Assembly (NCBI GenBank): GCA_938006335.1
Contig: CALLMF010000032.1
Coordinates: 18,673-82,672 of the forward strand
From: an uncultured Granulosicoccaceae bacterium
GTDB taxonomy: Bacteria; Pseudomonadota; Gammaproteobacteria; Granulosicoccales; Granulosicoccaceae
Direction: 5' to 3'
DNA length: 64,000 nucleotides
The translations under genes were made by a program, and so were the position numbers. The notes beneath the pieces are model-generated. The model did not search any database. It had not been told where the DNA came from and saw only the letters and a list, made by a program, of their open reading frames with translations. The first letter of the stretch is position 1, and each line of letters begins with the position of its first letter. This document shows positions 15,539 through 24,314 of this stretch, one piece after another.

Positions 15539-16705
15539 TTACGTCGATATCGAACGGCCGAGGCGTTCAAGCATGGCATCACAGTGTTCAAGCTGGGTAA
15601 CACTGACGTACTCATCCGCCCTGTGCGCTTGTTGAATGCTCCCGGGACCGCAGACCACAGCAGGAATGCCGAGACTTGACGTGAACAAGCCTGCCTCCGT
15701 ACCAAAGCTGACTTTCGATACCTTCATGTCCTGAGCAAGCCACTGTTTGACAAGACTCACGGCCTGCGATTCTGCATCGGTTTGTAGCCCAGGATAGCTG
15801 ATCAGTGGCTCCTGACGAATAGCCACATGTTCTGCCAGCCTGCGCATGCGGGGCAGGACCGCGTGTTCTGCATACTCCTGGATCTGATCGACAAGTTGAA
15901 ACGGATCCTGCTCTGGCAGATGTCGTATTTCATAGTTGAAGCAGCAGGACAAGGGCATCATGTTCAGCGCGGTACCACCTTCAATGACACCGACATGCAA
16001 AGTAGTGTAAGGCACTCGATAGTCAGAATCGAAAGGACCGTTTTCCGCGATGTGCTGTTGGATGCGATAAATCTCGTTGATGAGCTCTGCGGCATACTGG
16101 ATCGCATTGATCGACTCCGTGGCATACGCCGAATGCCCGGCAGTCCCGGATACGGTCACGCGTTGCGAGCATTTTCCCTTGTGCCCGATCATTGCCTGCA
16201 TCGATGTGGGTTCGCCGATAATGGCCATGGCAGGCTGGATCGGGAGCGTTGCCATCATGTCTATCATGCGACGCACGCCGAGGCACCCCACTTCTTCATC
16301 GTACGAAAGTGCGATGTGTACCGGCGTGTCAAGTGTACGGCGTTGCAGGTCAGGAACCGCTGCGAGCACACAGGCAATGAATCCTTTCATATCGCATGCC
16401 CCGCGCCCGTACAGAAGGCCATCGTGCTGTCTTAACGTGTAGGGGTCGCCTTGCCATTGCTGGCCGGTTGTCGGCACCACATCCGTGTGACCGGACAACA
16501 TGATTCCAGGTTTGTCCGCAGGACCGATGGTCGCGTACAAGTTCGCCTTGGCTCCACCCTCATCGTAAATCAGTGAAGACTCGACATTGAACTGCGCCAG
16601 GTAGTGCTCGACAAAGGTGATCAGCTCAAGATTGGACACCGCGCTGGTCGTGTCAAACGCCACGAGCGTCTGCAACAGGTCAATACTTGAGGGTGTACGC
16701 GGCAT
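15539..16705 (-). CDS. argE: Acetylornithine deacetylase-like M20 peptidase
   Basis: 388 aa from ATG 16705, the normal ArgE length; the track ORF starts 23 codons earlier inside the DUF1028 gene. Metal ligands of the M20 family are all visible: 'SGHTDVVPTT', 'GRGACDMKGF', 'SYDEEVGCLG', 'IIGEPTSMQA' and the C-terminal 'PGSIQQAHRADEYV'. ArgE removes the acetyl group from N-acetylornithine. In this setting, with DUF1028, RidA and a flavin monooxygenase in one run, it may instead deacylate an N-acyl amino acid during catabolism. It lies 4 bp after DUF1028. Confidence 0.85.
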   Translation of the reverse strand: MPRTPSSIDLLQTLVAFDTTSAVSNLELITFVEHYLAQFNVESSLIYDEGGAKANLYATIGPADKPGIMLSGHTDVVPTTGQQWQGDPYTLRQHDGLLYGRGACDMKGFIACVLAAVPDLQRRTLDTPVHIALSYDEEVGCLGVRRMIDMMATLPIQPAMAIIGEPTSMQAMIGHKGKCSQRVTVSGTAGHSAYATESINAIQYAAELINEIYRIQQHIAENGPFDSDYRVPYTTLHVGVIEGGTALNMMPLSCCFNYEIRHLPEQDPFQLVDQIQEYAEHAVLPRMRRLAEHVAIRQEPLISYPGLQTDAESQAVSLVKQWLAQDMKVSKVSFGTEAGLFTSSLGIPAVVCGPGSIQQAHRADEYVSVTQLEHCDAMLERLGRSIST

Positions 16706-16709
16706 CAGT

Positions 16710-17387
16710 TCACTTCGGATCGCCTGGCACACCGTAGGCCGACGAGGCATCGGGATGCAGTGCTCGAGTGACATAATCAGCCACCTGCGGCTTGTAAACC
16801 TGCCACAACCGCTGCAAGTCGTTCAGCACATCCTCACTCCAGTCAACGCGCAAATCAATGACGGGCCAGGAGACAGTATCCGCTACCTGAAGGCCGGCAG
16901 ACCTGACGGGGCCTGCTTCGCCACCCGACTCCGCGGCCGCCAACAGCGCACGCATCAATCTATCCGCCAGCGGCTCGGAGGCACTCGCTTCAAACGCATC
17001 GACCATGGCCTCAGGTACTGACTCGCTAGCGAGTAGATTGCCGGCCGCCACACAATCCGTTCCGACCCTCTGACCACAGATTCCCAACGCCTCAGCGCCG
17101 GTATGAATGGCGGGCACACCGCTGACGCCAACCACTAGCAGCTGCCTCCATGATGAGTGCGGGTACTCCGCAATGGCTTGCTCAAGAGCAGATCTTGCGT
17201 TGAGTCCGCTTTCAAGCAGATCGAGCATCGAGGGGCCCAGTCGTGGGTCCGTGATGTTCTGGCTCAGCGCCGCCCCCACACCCGCACGCGTAAATGCACA
17301 GCGGCTGGCAACACACGGCGATGAAGAACTGACAGCGACGCCGAACTGACCGCTATGCGTGCATCGTGCTGCAATGGAGAACGTCAC
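16710..17387 (-). CDS. DUF1028 family protein (Ntn-hydrolase-like)
   Basis: 225 aa with the family start 'MTFSIAARCTHSGQFGVAVS' and the conserved 'AGVGAALSQNITDPRLGPSM'. DUF1028 has an Ntn-hydrolase-like fold, but its reaction has not been settled; genes of this family commonly neighbour RidA and M20 peptidases in amino-acid degradation clusters, as here. Cytoplasmic, no signal peptide. The last 30 or so residues ('DYVTRALHPDASSAYGVPGD') fit the family C-terminus. Confidence 0.82.
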   Translation of the reverse strand: MTFSIAARCTHSGQFGVAVSSSSPCVASRCAFTRAGVGAALSQNITDPRLGPSMLDLLESGLNARSALEQAIAEYPHSSWRQLLVVGVSGVPAIHTGAEALGICGQRVGTDCVAAGNLLASESVPEAMVDAFEASASEPLADRLMRALLAAAESGGEAGPVRSAGLQVADTVSWPVIDLRVDWSEDVLNDLQRLWQVYKPQVADYVTRALHPDASSAYGVPGDPK

Positions 17388-17425
17388 CGTCTGGTCCTGG
17401 TTCGAGTGATGTCAACCATGCGAGC

Positions 17426-18712
17426 TTATCCCGTTAGAGCGCTTTCGGAACGTGCCGCTCCGTCGTGATACGCAGAATAGCTCCGCTTAGTGGCGATGTG
17501 ATTGGCGACGTAGAGTGCATCGTGCCAGACGCCCCAAATGAACGATGAGCCGCGTCTGGATAGCCAGGGCAGGCCGAGAAAGTAGACACCAGGTTCCGCC
17601 GCAACACCCCGTTGATGGTTCGGTCTGCCTGTCTCATCAAATACGTCAACCTTCAACCAACTGAAATCCTGAGCGTAACCGGTAGCCCAGACGATCGATT
17701 CAATACCCGCCGCCTTCAGATCCAGAGACCGCACCGGATGTTCCACGCATGGTGGATCGGGTAGCAAGGTGTAGGCGTCCGGTTCCTCAGGTAGATCCAG
17801 ACCGTTTCTGTTGATGTACGCGTCCGCGCTTCTCAACACGGCCAGGTAGTTCGCATCACCGTCTTCGATGTTCTTTTTCAGATCTGGCGCTATGGAGACG
17901 ACACCCTCCTTGAATGACTCGGTCATCCCGAGAAGCCTGATGCCGCTGTTCGACAGCTCTCTGAAGTCGACAGTGTGTCCCCCATTGGCACCGCTGACAG
18001 CAATGGTCACATGCTCTGTACCCAAGGCCGGTGTCGTGACGTCCCACTCACCGAGTACGCCCAACCACCAACAGTAATCTCGATTCCTGTAGCTGCGAGG
18101 GGGGCGGTTATGGGGACCCACGGAGAGGTACACAGATCGCCCGGCCGAGCACAGTTCTTCTGCGATCTGCGCACCGGAGGAACCGGAACCGATGACAAAC
18201 ACGGAGCCCGGCAGTTGTGAGGGGTTTTTATAATCGGTAGAGTGAATCTGCTGAAGATGCTTGTCATCAGGCGCTATTGATGGGATGACGGGCGTGTGGA
18301 AAGCGCCGGTCGCAACCACAACGTGGTTGGCGTGCAAGTGACCGCAGTTTGTCTTGACCCGAAAACCTGAGCTTCCGGAAAGACGACTCACCTCGATAAC
18401 GTCTACACCGGTTCGGATGGGAGCGTTGAATGTCTTCGCATAGCTTGCAAAGTAGTCAGCGACTTCGTTTTTCGTCGCAAACGCGTCGTTGTCGAGATCA
18501 AACTCGAGATTAGGGAATCTATCGTGCCATGCAGGACCATTCGCCACCAGAGAATCCCATCGGCGCGTGTGCCAGCTCGATGCGATCTGATCGCGCTCCA
18601 GCACAACATGCGGAATAGACAGTGACGACAGATGCTCACTAGCGGCAATGCCCGCCTGCCCCGCCCCGATAACAACCGTGTCGGTGTCTTCCAGCGCCAT
18701 CATGAAGGGCAT
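17426..18712 (-). CDS. Flavin-containing monooxygenase-like NAD(P)/FAD oxidoreductase
   Basis: 428 aa with an FAD Rossmann motif 'VVIGAGQAGIAASEHL' at the N-terminus and a second NADPH Rossmann motif 'FVIGSGSSGAQIAEEL' near residue 165. The C-terminus 'SIVWATGYAQDFSWLKVD' is the FMO/CzcO-like ATG signature. Such enzymes hydroxylate N or S atoms of small nucleophiles. It is 11 bp after RidA and 38 bp before DUF1028, so it belongs to the same transcript. Substrate unknown. Confidence 0.85.
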   Translation of the reverse strand: MPFMMALEDTDTVVIGAGQAGIAASEHLSSLSIPHVVLERDQIASSWHTRRWDSLVANGPAWHDRFPNLEFDLDNDAFATKNEVADYFASYAKTFNAPIRTGVDVIEVSRLSGSSGFRVKTNCGHLHANHVVVATGAFHTPVIPSIAPDDKHLQQIHSTDYKNPSQLPGSVFVIGSGSSGAQIAEELCSAGRSVYLSVGPHNRPPRSYRNRDYCWWLGVLGEWDVTTPALGTEHVTIAVSGANGGHTVDFRELSNSGIRLLGMTESFKEGVVSIAPDLKKNIEDGDANYLAVLRSADAYINRNGLDLPEEPDAYTLLPDPPCVEHPVRSLDLKAAGIESIVWATGYAQDFSWLKVDVFDETGRPNHQRGVAAEPGVYFLGLPWLSRRGSSFIWGVWHDALYVANHIATKRSYSAYHDGAARSESALTG

Positions 18713-18723
18713 CCGCTCATCGC

Positions 18724-19143
18724 TTATGCAGGGATAACGGCAGTGACGTCAATCTCGACCAGCCATTCCGGCCGCGCGAGCGCGGTGACCACCACACCAG
18801 TTGATACTGGGTATACCCCCTTGAGATGACGTCCAACTTCCCGATAGACATCTCCACGATAGGCGGGATCGACGATGTAGATCACCAGTTTGCAGATGTG
18901 GCTGATATCACTACCTGCCTCGCGCAGCAGTGTAGCGACGTTGACCATTGCCTGATGGGTTTGCGCCGTGGCATCCCCTTCGCCCACGTTCTCTGACGTG
19001 TCGAGATTCTGCCCGATCTGCCCACGCACAAATACCATGGTGCCGGTAGCGACCACAACCTGACAAAGATCGTTGTCGAGGTTCTGCTCCGGATACGTCT
19101 CCCTGGTATTGAACGGACGTATACGCTTGTGTGTGGGTGACAT
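18724..19143 (-). CDS. RidA (YjgF/UK114) family protein
   Basis: 139 aa with the RidA pattern: 'VVATGTMVFVRGQIGQNLDT', 'ALARPEWLVEIDVTAVIPA' at the end and the trimer-forming beta-barrel length. RidA proteins hydrolyse reactive enamine/imine intermediates produced by amino-acid-oxidising enzymes. The conserved Arg that binds the substrate carboxylate is not in the usual RidA position as far as I can read (the 'LARPEWLVEID' region has it displaced), so this could be an Rid-like subfamily. First gene of the RidA-FMO-DUF1028-ArgE group. Confidence 0.82.
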   Translation of the reverse strand: MSPTHKRIRPFNTRETYPEQNLDNDLCQVVVATGTMVFVRGQIGQNLDTSENVGEGDATAQTHQAMVNVATLLREAGSDISHICKLVIYIVDPAYRGDVYREVGRHLKGVYPVSTGVVVTALARPEWLVEIDVTAVIPA

Positions 19144-19195
19144 TGGCTCCGCAAACGTGCTAGTGCTGTGCTAGGGACGTGCTGCGACGTCGAGA

Positions 19196-20056
19196 CTACC
19201 CCTTGCCTTGCTGCTCGAAGAACGACGCTCCGTCAGGTATCTGTGGTAGCTCGATGTCGTAGGGAATTGATCGTATACGATTGGTGCGCTGACCGCGGAC
19301 TATCTGCCCTTCAAACCTGTTGGGCATGGGGTTCGGTGACTGGGGCATCGCGTCTTCCGCAGAATACACAGCGATAAACAGCGTCCGCGGCTTGTCAGAC
19401 AGATTGGGTGCGGAGCCATGCAGCAGCCGCGTGTGCATCAGGCAGACACTACCTGCAGGCCCCGTACACATGACCGACTGGCGCTGGCACTCCTCGGCTG
19501 TCTCGCTATCGATCGCACCGGTAAACTGGCTGTCGTGCCACAGGCTGTATATCTCACCCTTGTGGGAACCTGCGACCACTTCCAGTGGCCCGTTTTGCTC
19601 GGTGACCTCATCAACCATGAGCAACGCCGTAATCAGATCATCGTTACTGTGGGGCGTAAACGGAAAGTCCTGATGCCACTTCACAGCAGTCTTTGAACCT
19701 GGCAGCTTGGAGTTGATCTTGCTGTGATGGAACTTGATGTTGGGACCGATCAACGCCTCGACGCAGGATGTCATCGGGCTGTTCATCATCGCGCTGTAAT
19801 AAGCGTCCGACACTTCTACCGGCGCATTGACCCGTCGTAGCGCTGGCGAATCAGCCGTGTGACCGGATTCCAGATCAAACCGTGGTCGCCCGTCAAAAGC
19901 TTCCCCGTACGCGGAGGTCTGCGCCCTGCTCTCCTCAACCCAGGCCGCAAAGTCGTCACGCAGTTCTGCAAGCACATCCTGCGACACCGCATTTTCCACG
20001 ACGAGGTAACCGTTCTCGTTGAAGAAGTCGATTTGCGTTGAGGTGAGTGCAGGCAT
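19196..20056 (-). CDS. Phytanoyl-CoA dioxygenase (PhyH) family protein
   Basis: 286 aa starting 'MPALTSTQIDFFNENGYLVV', the classic PhyH opening. Iron ligands are visible as 'VKWHQDFPFTPHS' (HxD) and a distal His in 'TRLLHGSAPNLSDKPR' with the 2-oxoglutarate-binding Arg nearby. Bacterial members hydroxylate diverse small metabolites, including ectoine-type and phosphonate substrates. It sits upstream of the RidA group with a 52-bp gap on the same strand, so its product may feed that pathway. Substrate not determinable. Confidence 0.85.
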   Translation of the reverse strand: MPALTSTQIDFFNENGYLVVENAVSQDVLAELRDDFAAWVEESRAQTSAYGEAFDGRPRFDLESGHTADSPALRRVNAPVEVSDAYYSAMMNSPMTSCVEALIGPNIKFHHSKINSKLPGSKTAVKWHQDFPFTPHSNDDLITALLMVDEVTEQNGPLEVVAGSHKGEIYSLWHDSQFTGAIDSETAEECQRQSVMCTGPAGSVCLMHTRLLHGSAPNLSDKPRTLFIAVYSAEDAMPQSPNPMPNRFEGQIVRGQRTNRIRSIPYDIELPQIPDGASFFEQQGKG

Positions 20057-20141
20057 GGCAATTCCGAGTCTTGCCTGTTTTCAGAGGCGACGGCGTCAGA
20101 TCGTGCCACACCGGGCCTGTGGTTGTCAGCGCCCGAATAAA

Positions 20142-21059
20142 TCAGACTTTCAACGCCGGGATGATCTGCTTCTTGCGACTCATCACGCCGGGCAATACCA
20201 CATGATCTCCCGATACACTGACGCCAAAACTCTTCTCGGCGACTGATCGGGTCAGCTCATTGGGTACGAGCAAGGTCGCTTCTTCGTTGAGGATATCCAC
20301 GACAAACAACAGCACCTGGTCGACACCGTCTTCAGAGGCGACTGAGCTCATGCTATCCATCAGCGAGGATTTGCGATCAAGCACGATGTCGGGCGCTGTG
20401 GTCTCCAGTACCGACACTCGAAAGCGCGTACCGTCCACTTCGTACTCCTTGCTGTCCATGCGCAACAGTTCGGCATCGGAAAATGCCGACACATCAGACT
20501 TGGCGGCAAACATCTCACCGGCATAGTCCGGAATCGACAGACCCAGTTGTTCGGCGAGCGTCTCGGCCAGGTGTCGGTCAGTATCGGTCGTAGTCGGTGA
20601 ACGGAACTCGAGCGTGTCGGACAGGATGCAGCTGAGCATGAGTCCCTTTACGTTGTCCGGCATGTGCTGCGCGTCCTGCCCCATCAACTCGTGCATCAGT
20701 GTCGCGGTACAGGCCAGTGGGCGTATGGTGATGTCTATCGGTCCGCTGGTCTCGAGGCCACCGACCAGCTTGTGGTGGTCGATGATCGCGGTGACATCCG
20801 CCTTGTTGATATTGGAAGGCAGTTCAGCCGGATTGTTGGTGTCCACGATCACGCACAACTGGCCGTCGGCCACATCGTCGATGATGGTGGGTTCGTCAAA
20901 TCCCCATCGCTTGGCCACGAAGGCAGCTTCGGTGTTTGGCGTACCCAACAGGCGCGCTTGCGCCTCGGTGCCGGTGTGGTTCAGGTACCAGGCCCAGACC
21001 AACGCAGATCCGAGGCTGTCGGTATCGGGGGCCTTGTGGCCAAAAACAAGGGTCGTCAT
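20142..21059 (-). CDS. ppaC: Manganese-dependent inorganic pyrophosphatase
   Basis: 305 aa from ATG 21059, where the family motif starts ('TTLVFGHKAPDTDSLGSAL'); the track ORF adds 21 residues. DHH-family metal motifs are all present: 'GHKAPDTDS', 'VIVDTNNPAE', 'AIIDHHKLVGG' and a C-terminal DHHA2 domain ending 'GVMSRKKQIIPAL'. The enzyme hydrolyses pyrophosphate to phosphate in the cytoplasm and is class II (PpaC). It is a housekeeping function embedded in a catabolic run, with gaps of about 85 bp on both sides. Confidence 0.92.
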   Translation of the reverse strand: MTTLVFGHKAPDTDSLGSALVWAWYLNHTGTEAQARLLGTPNTEAAFVAKRWGFDEPTIIDDVADGQLCVIVDTNNPAELPSNINKADVTAIIDHHKLVGGLETSGPIDITIRPLACTATLMHELMGQDAQHMPDNVKGLMLSCILSDTLEFRSPTTTDTDRHLAETLAEQLGLSIPDYAGEMFAAKSDVSAFSDAELLRMDSKEYEVDGTRFRVSVLETTAPDIVLDRKSSLMDSMSSVASEDGVDQVLLFVVDILNEEATLLVPNELTRSVAEKSFGVSVSGDHVVLPGVMSRKKQIIPALKV

Positions 21060-21143
21060 CGTACGGTCGGGCCTTCCAGGATTAACGGGGCTGACATTAT
21101 GCGCTCTTCGACCAATATCCATGCCAAACGCCGATCGGGCAAG

Positions 21144-22376
21144 CTATGGTGTGAAGCTCAATCCGTCATCAGCAATGCTCACGGCCTGTCGACTCTCGAT
21201 CGAGTGCTGCGCCGCCATGCCCAACAGCACCGCCCTCAGCCCGTCGAGACCGGTCACCGCAACGCCCCGATTGACAGGAAGCTCAGGGTCCTCGAGGCCC
21301 GTGCTGCACGCACCGCTCCGAGGCGTCCGTGGGATGTCGAGCGCCACGTCAATGAACGCTGAATCATCCACTGTGTCTCCGCGATAGGCGCATACCGCCT
21401 TGAAGAACTCACAGTGCTGATAGTAGGTCGATCCGTTGTGATCGCCTGCTGCCAACAGCGCTTCGTTGACAGGGACCTCGGTTTCCTGCGGGCCAAACGG
21501 TTCTCGCGGACTGACCACGACGCGCGGCTTGGGCGGTGCCTCATCGGTGGATTTCCAGAAGCGGGTCGGCCCGGGAATGTCGCATTCCAGCTTGGCTAGC
21601 GGACCCAGGGCAATAATGGATTCCTGATAGCGTGATCCTTCAGCGAACATGCACAACTCCAGCATCGCGCGCTGCCCGTTCTTGAAATCGACAATCACAT
21701 ACGCGTTATCAATGATGTCGGGCACCCTGCCTGAGTAGCTCTCGTCCTTGTGGTTGTGATCAACAGCGCCTGAGGCATAAACACGACAGGGCGTCGATGA
21801 AACGAGCAAACGCATCAGATCAAAGTAGTGGCAACACTTCTCCACCAGTGTTCCGCCCGAGTATTCATTGAAGCGATTCCAGTCACCCACCTTTTCCAGA
21901 AACGGAAAGCGATGTTCAATGATCGACAGCATCTGCACGTCACCGACCACGCCTTCTGACAACCTGGATCGGAACAGCTGCACCGGTGGCATGTAGCGAT
22001 ACTCCATAGCGACCCACACCGGCGCCGGATGCGCTTCAAAGGCCTTGGCGAGCCGTGCGATATCTTCGTACCTCGTGCAGAGGGGCTTCTCTACTATTAC
22101 GGGCAATGTTGTCGATGACAGCACGTGCAGTAATTGCTCGCAGTGCTGATAGTTGGGACTGGCGATGAGTAGCACATCGATATCATCACCTGACAACAAC
22201 TCATCCAGCGAGGCACAAAACCGCGCCTCGGGTGCCAGGGCCTGATTCTCCTGTTGCATGTGTCCGTCCGGATCAGCCACTGCAGACACCACGGCACCGT
22301 CAATCAACTTCAGATTGCGGATGTGCTCCTTACCCATCATCCCGCAACCGAGGAGGCCGTATCGAACCGTCGTCAT
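21144..22376 (-). CDS. Gfo/Idh/MocA family oxidoreductase
   Basis: 410 aa from ATG 22376. The N-terminal NAD(P) Rossmann domain opens 'TTVRYGLLGCGMMGKEHIRN', followed by the family motif 'PVIVEKPLCTRYEDI' (EKP lysine) and in the C-terminal domain 'GGTLVEKCCHYFDLMRLLV', where the His is the usual catalytic position. Members oxidise sugars, inositols or their derivatives. Its position downstream of TRAP genes suggests that it acts on an imported polyol or sugar acid. It lies 47 bp after the cytochrome c peroxidase gene. Confidence 0.88.
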   Translation of the reverse strand: MTTVRYGLLGCGMMGKEHIRNLKLIDGAVVSAVADPDGHMQQENQALAPEARFCASLDELLSGDDIDVLLIASPNYQHCEQLLHVLSSTTLPVIVEKPLCTRYEDIARLAKAFEAHPAPVWVAMEYRYMPPVQLFRSRLSEGVVGDVQMLSIIEHRFPFLEKVGDWNRFNEYSGGTLVEKCCHYFDLMRLLVSSTPCRVYASGAVDHNHKDESYSGRVPDIIDNAYVIVDFKNGQRAMLELCMFAEGSRYQESIIALGPLAKLECDIPGPTRFWKSTDEAPPKPRVVVSPREPFGPQETEVPVNEALLAAGDHNGSTYYQHCEFFKAVCAYRGDTVDDSAFIDVALDIPRTPRSGACSTGLEDPELPVNRGVAVTGLDGLRAVLLGMAAQHSIESRQAVSIADDGLSFTP

Positions 22377-22423
22377 GAATGTCTGTCTCTCGTCGAACGT
22401 GTTGTCTGCGAGCGTGGTCGTTG

Positions 22424-23764
22424 TCACGAGCCGGGATTATCGACGGGTAAGCCGCTCGGAACCGTGTCGGGAATATAAAAGCGCTGGCTTGCTGCCTGTT
22501 CGCCGGTCAATGCCTCGAGAAAAGCGACGATGGACGCGACCTCACCTTCAGTCAACGGCGTCAGGGCAATATCAACTTTCGAGGCCTGGCGGGCCACTTC
22601 CCGAGCATCTTGCAAGATGATGAAGTCCACTCTTTCCAGCCACGGTGCGTCCGGCAGGATCGCCTGCTCCGGCGACCATCGCTGCCTGGACGCTTCAGGA
22701 TCCAGGTGATGCTCGATCATCTGCTGGAGTGTCGTATAAGCACCGTTGTGACCGTAGGGTGCAGTCAAGGCCACGTTGCGCAACATCGGCACGCGAAACC
22801 GATACGCATCTTCCAAACGGTCGCTCTCGCCCATCCTGCCGACGTCTCGCGCCACCGGATCCCACTTGCGGGTACGACCCGGGCCGAATGCCGGCAGGGA
22901 CAACGCCCTGAATCCGTGGTGACTGAATAGCGGACCTGCATGGCACTGCGTGCAACCCGCCTTACCGAAAAACAGGTCCTTTCCTGCAAGTTGCTCGTGG
23001 GACAAGGCGTTCTGCTCGCCACTGAGCCATCGATCGTAAGCGCTGTCAGTGCTTCGGAACTCGGTACTGATGAACGCCGCCAGAGCGTTGGCAATGTGCA
23101 CGATTGAAATCTGTTCAGGCTGCTCGATATCCTCGAAGGCATCAACAAGCCCGGTTGCGTACTCTGGCAGCGAACGCACACGTTTGGCAATCAGTGGCCA
23201 CGCGTTGTCGATACGATCGTTACGCGCACCGGCAATCTCGTTCTCTTCATTGGAGCCTGCCATTTCCGTATCGGACGTCATCGGAAACAGCGCTTGCGCA
23301 GCGACCACGGATACCAACCCATCCGGCAACCACTCCTCGGCAGGTGTGTTGAACCCGTTGCCATAGAGATCGCTGGCGCTGATGCGCCCGTCATGCATCA
23401 GCACGCTGATGTCATGCGCACCAAGGTTCCACAGCGCCGGAGCATTGCGCGGCACGCGACGCTCGATCCGCTGCGAGCCGGTGCCGGTCGTTCTGTTGAC
23501 GCCGAGCCCCTCTCCACCCTCGCCCACCCCGAGCGACAGTCCGTCACTGGTGCCGAGACTGGGGTGATGGCAGGTGCCGCAACTGATGTTGCGGTTACCG
23601 GAGAGAATCTTGTCGAAGAAAAGCAACCTCCCTACCTCTACCTGCGATGGCGGGAACTGCCGAAAATCATCGTTGGAGAGTGCAGCTGTAGTGCCCGCGG
23701 ACTCGACCGAGACCACAGGCGCGATGAAACACAGCACACCAAGGAGCAGAGCTGAACGCAACAT
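22424..23764 (-). CDS. Di-heme cytochrome c peroxidase / MauG family protein
   Basis: 446 aa from ATG 23764 (signal peptide 'LRSALLLGVLCFIAPVVSVE'). Two heme c sites are visible, 'ISCGTCHHPSLG' and 'AGCTQCHAGPLFS', with the typical 'APYGHNGAYTTLQQMIEHHL' near the C-terminus. It is a periplasmic electron-transfer enzyme that reduces peroxide or modifies a partner protein. Its start overlaps the stop of the Sel1 gene by a few bases, so the two are translated together. Reason for its place in a TRAP operon is unclear. Confidence 0.88.
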   Translation of the reverse strand: MLRSALLLGVLCFIAPVVSVESAGTTAALSNDDFRQFPPSQVEVGRLLFFDKILSGNRNISCGTCHHPSLGTSDGLSLGVGEGGEGLGVNRTTGTGSQRIERRVPRNAPALWNLGAHDISVLMHDGRISASDLYGNGFNTPAEEWLPDGLVSVVAAQALFPMTSDTEMAGSNEENEIAGARNDRIDNAWPLIAKRVRSLPEYATGLVDAFEDIEQPEQISIVHIANALAAFISTEFRSTDSAYDRWLSGEQNALSHEQLAGKDLFFGKAGCTQCHAGPLFSHHGFRALSLPAFGPGRTRKWDPVARDVGRMGESDRLEDAYRFRVPMLRNVALTAPYGHNGAYTTLQQMIEHHLDPEASRQRWSPEQAILPDAPWLERVDFIILQDAREVARQASKVDIALTPLTEGEVASIVAFLEALTGEQAASQRFYIPDTVPSGLPVDNPGS

Positions 23765-23766
23765 GA

Positions 23767-24261
23767 TCAATGGAACGGGTAGAGCCAGACCTTGTAGTCA
23801 TCGATCAGGATCTGGGCGGCCTCGATCTGCTCCGGGGTCATCTTCTTGACCACTTCCTCGAGGCTGATGGCGGCATCCGGATCACCCCCGATCGCTGACA
23901 GCGTGTACCACAAGTACGCCCTGACCAGATCGACGGCGGGCAGCCCCCTGCCTACTTCGTAGTACCAGCCTATGCCGGACTGTGCGCCCGCATGACCTTT
24001 CATCGATGACCTCAGATACCACTCGAAAGCGCGCTGATCATTGCGCTCTACGCCAAGACCCATCGCATACATGACACCGATCAGTTCTTCGGCCTCTGCA
24101 TTGCCAGAGCGAGCCGCCAACATGAGCTCCTGATAGGCAGGCTCATAGTCGCCGGCATCCATGAGGTCGCGTGCCTGTTCCAGATCTGCCCGCGCGGACA
24201 GACTGACGAACAGCACAAGTGCACATCCACAGAATCTGATCAGGTTACGCATGAGGAACAT
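23767..24261 (-). CDS. Sel1-repeat periplasmic protein
   Basis: 164 aa with a Sec signal ('LIRFCGCALVLFVSLSARA') and about three Sel1/TPR-like repeats ('AEAEELIGVMYAMGLGVERN', 'AGAQSGIGWYYEVGRGLPAV', 'AYLWYTLSAIGGDPDA'). Such solenoids mediate protein-protein contacts. Gap of 53 bp from dctP, and overlap with the cytochrome c peroxidase start. A scaffold for that peroxidase is one possibility. Confidence 0.82.
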   Translation of the reverse strand: MFLMRNLIRFCGCALVLFVSLSARADLEQARDLMDAGDYEPAYQELMLAARSGNAEAEELIGVMYAMGLGVERNDQRAFEWYLRSSMKGHAGAQSGIGWYYEVGRGLPAVDLVRAYLWYTLSAIGGDPDAAISLEEVVKKMTPEQIEAAQILIDDYKVWLYPFH

Positions 24262-24314
24262 CAGCCGGACGGCGGCAACGAATCCATTCGTCGCCGCACA
24301 TCTGAATGACCTAC

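Noticed and set aside
20614-21387. 257-aa plus-strand ORF over the pyrophosphatase and Gfo genes
   Set aside because: Antisense shadow of two well-supported minus-strand genes.
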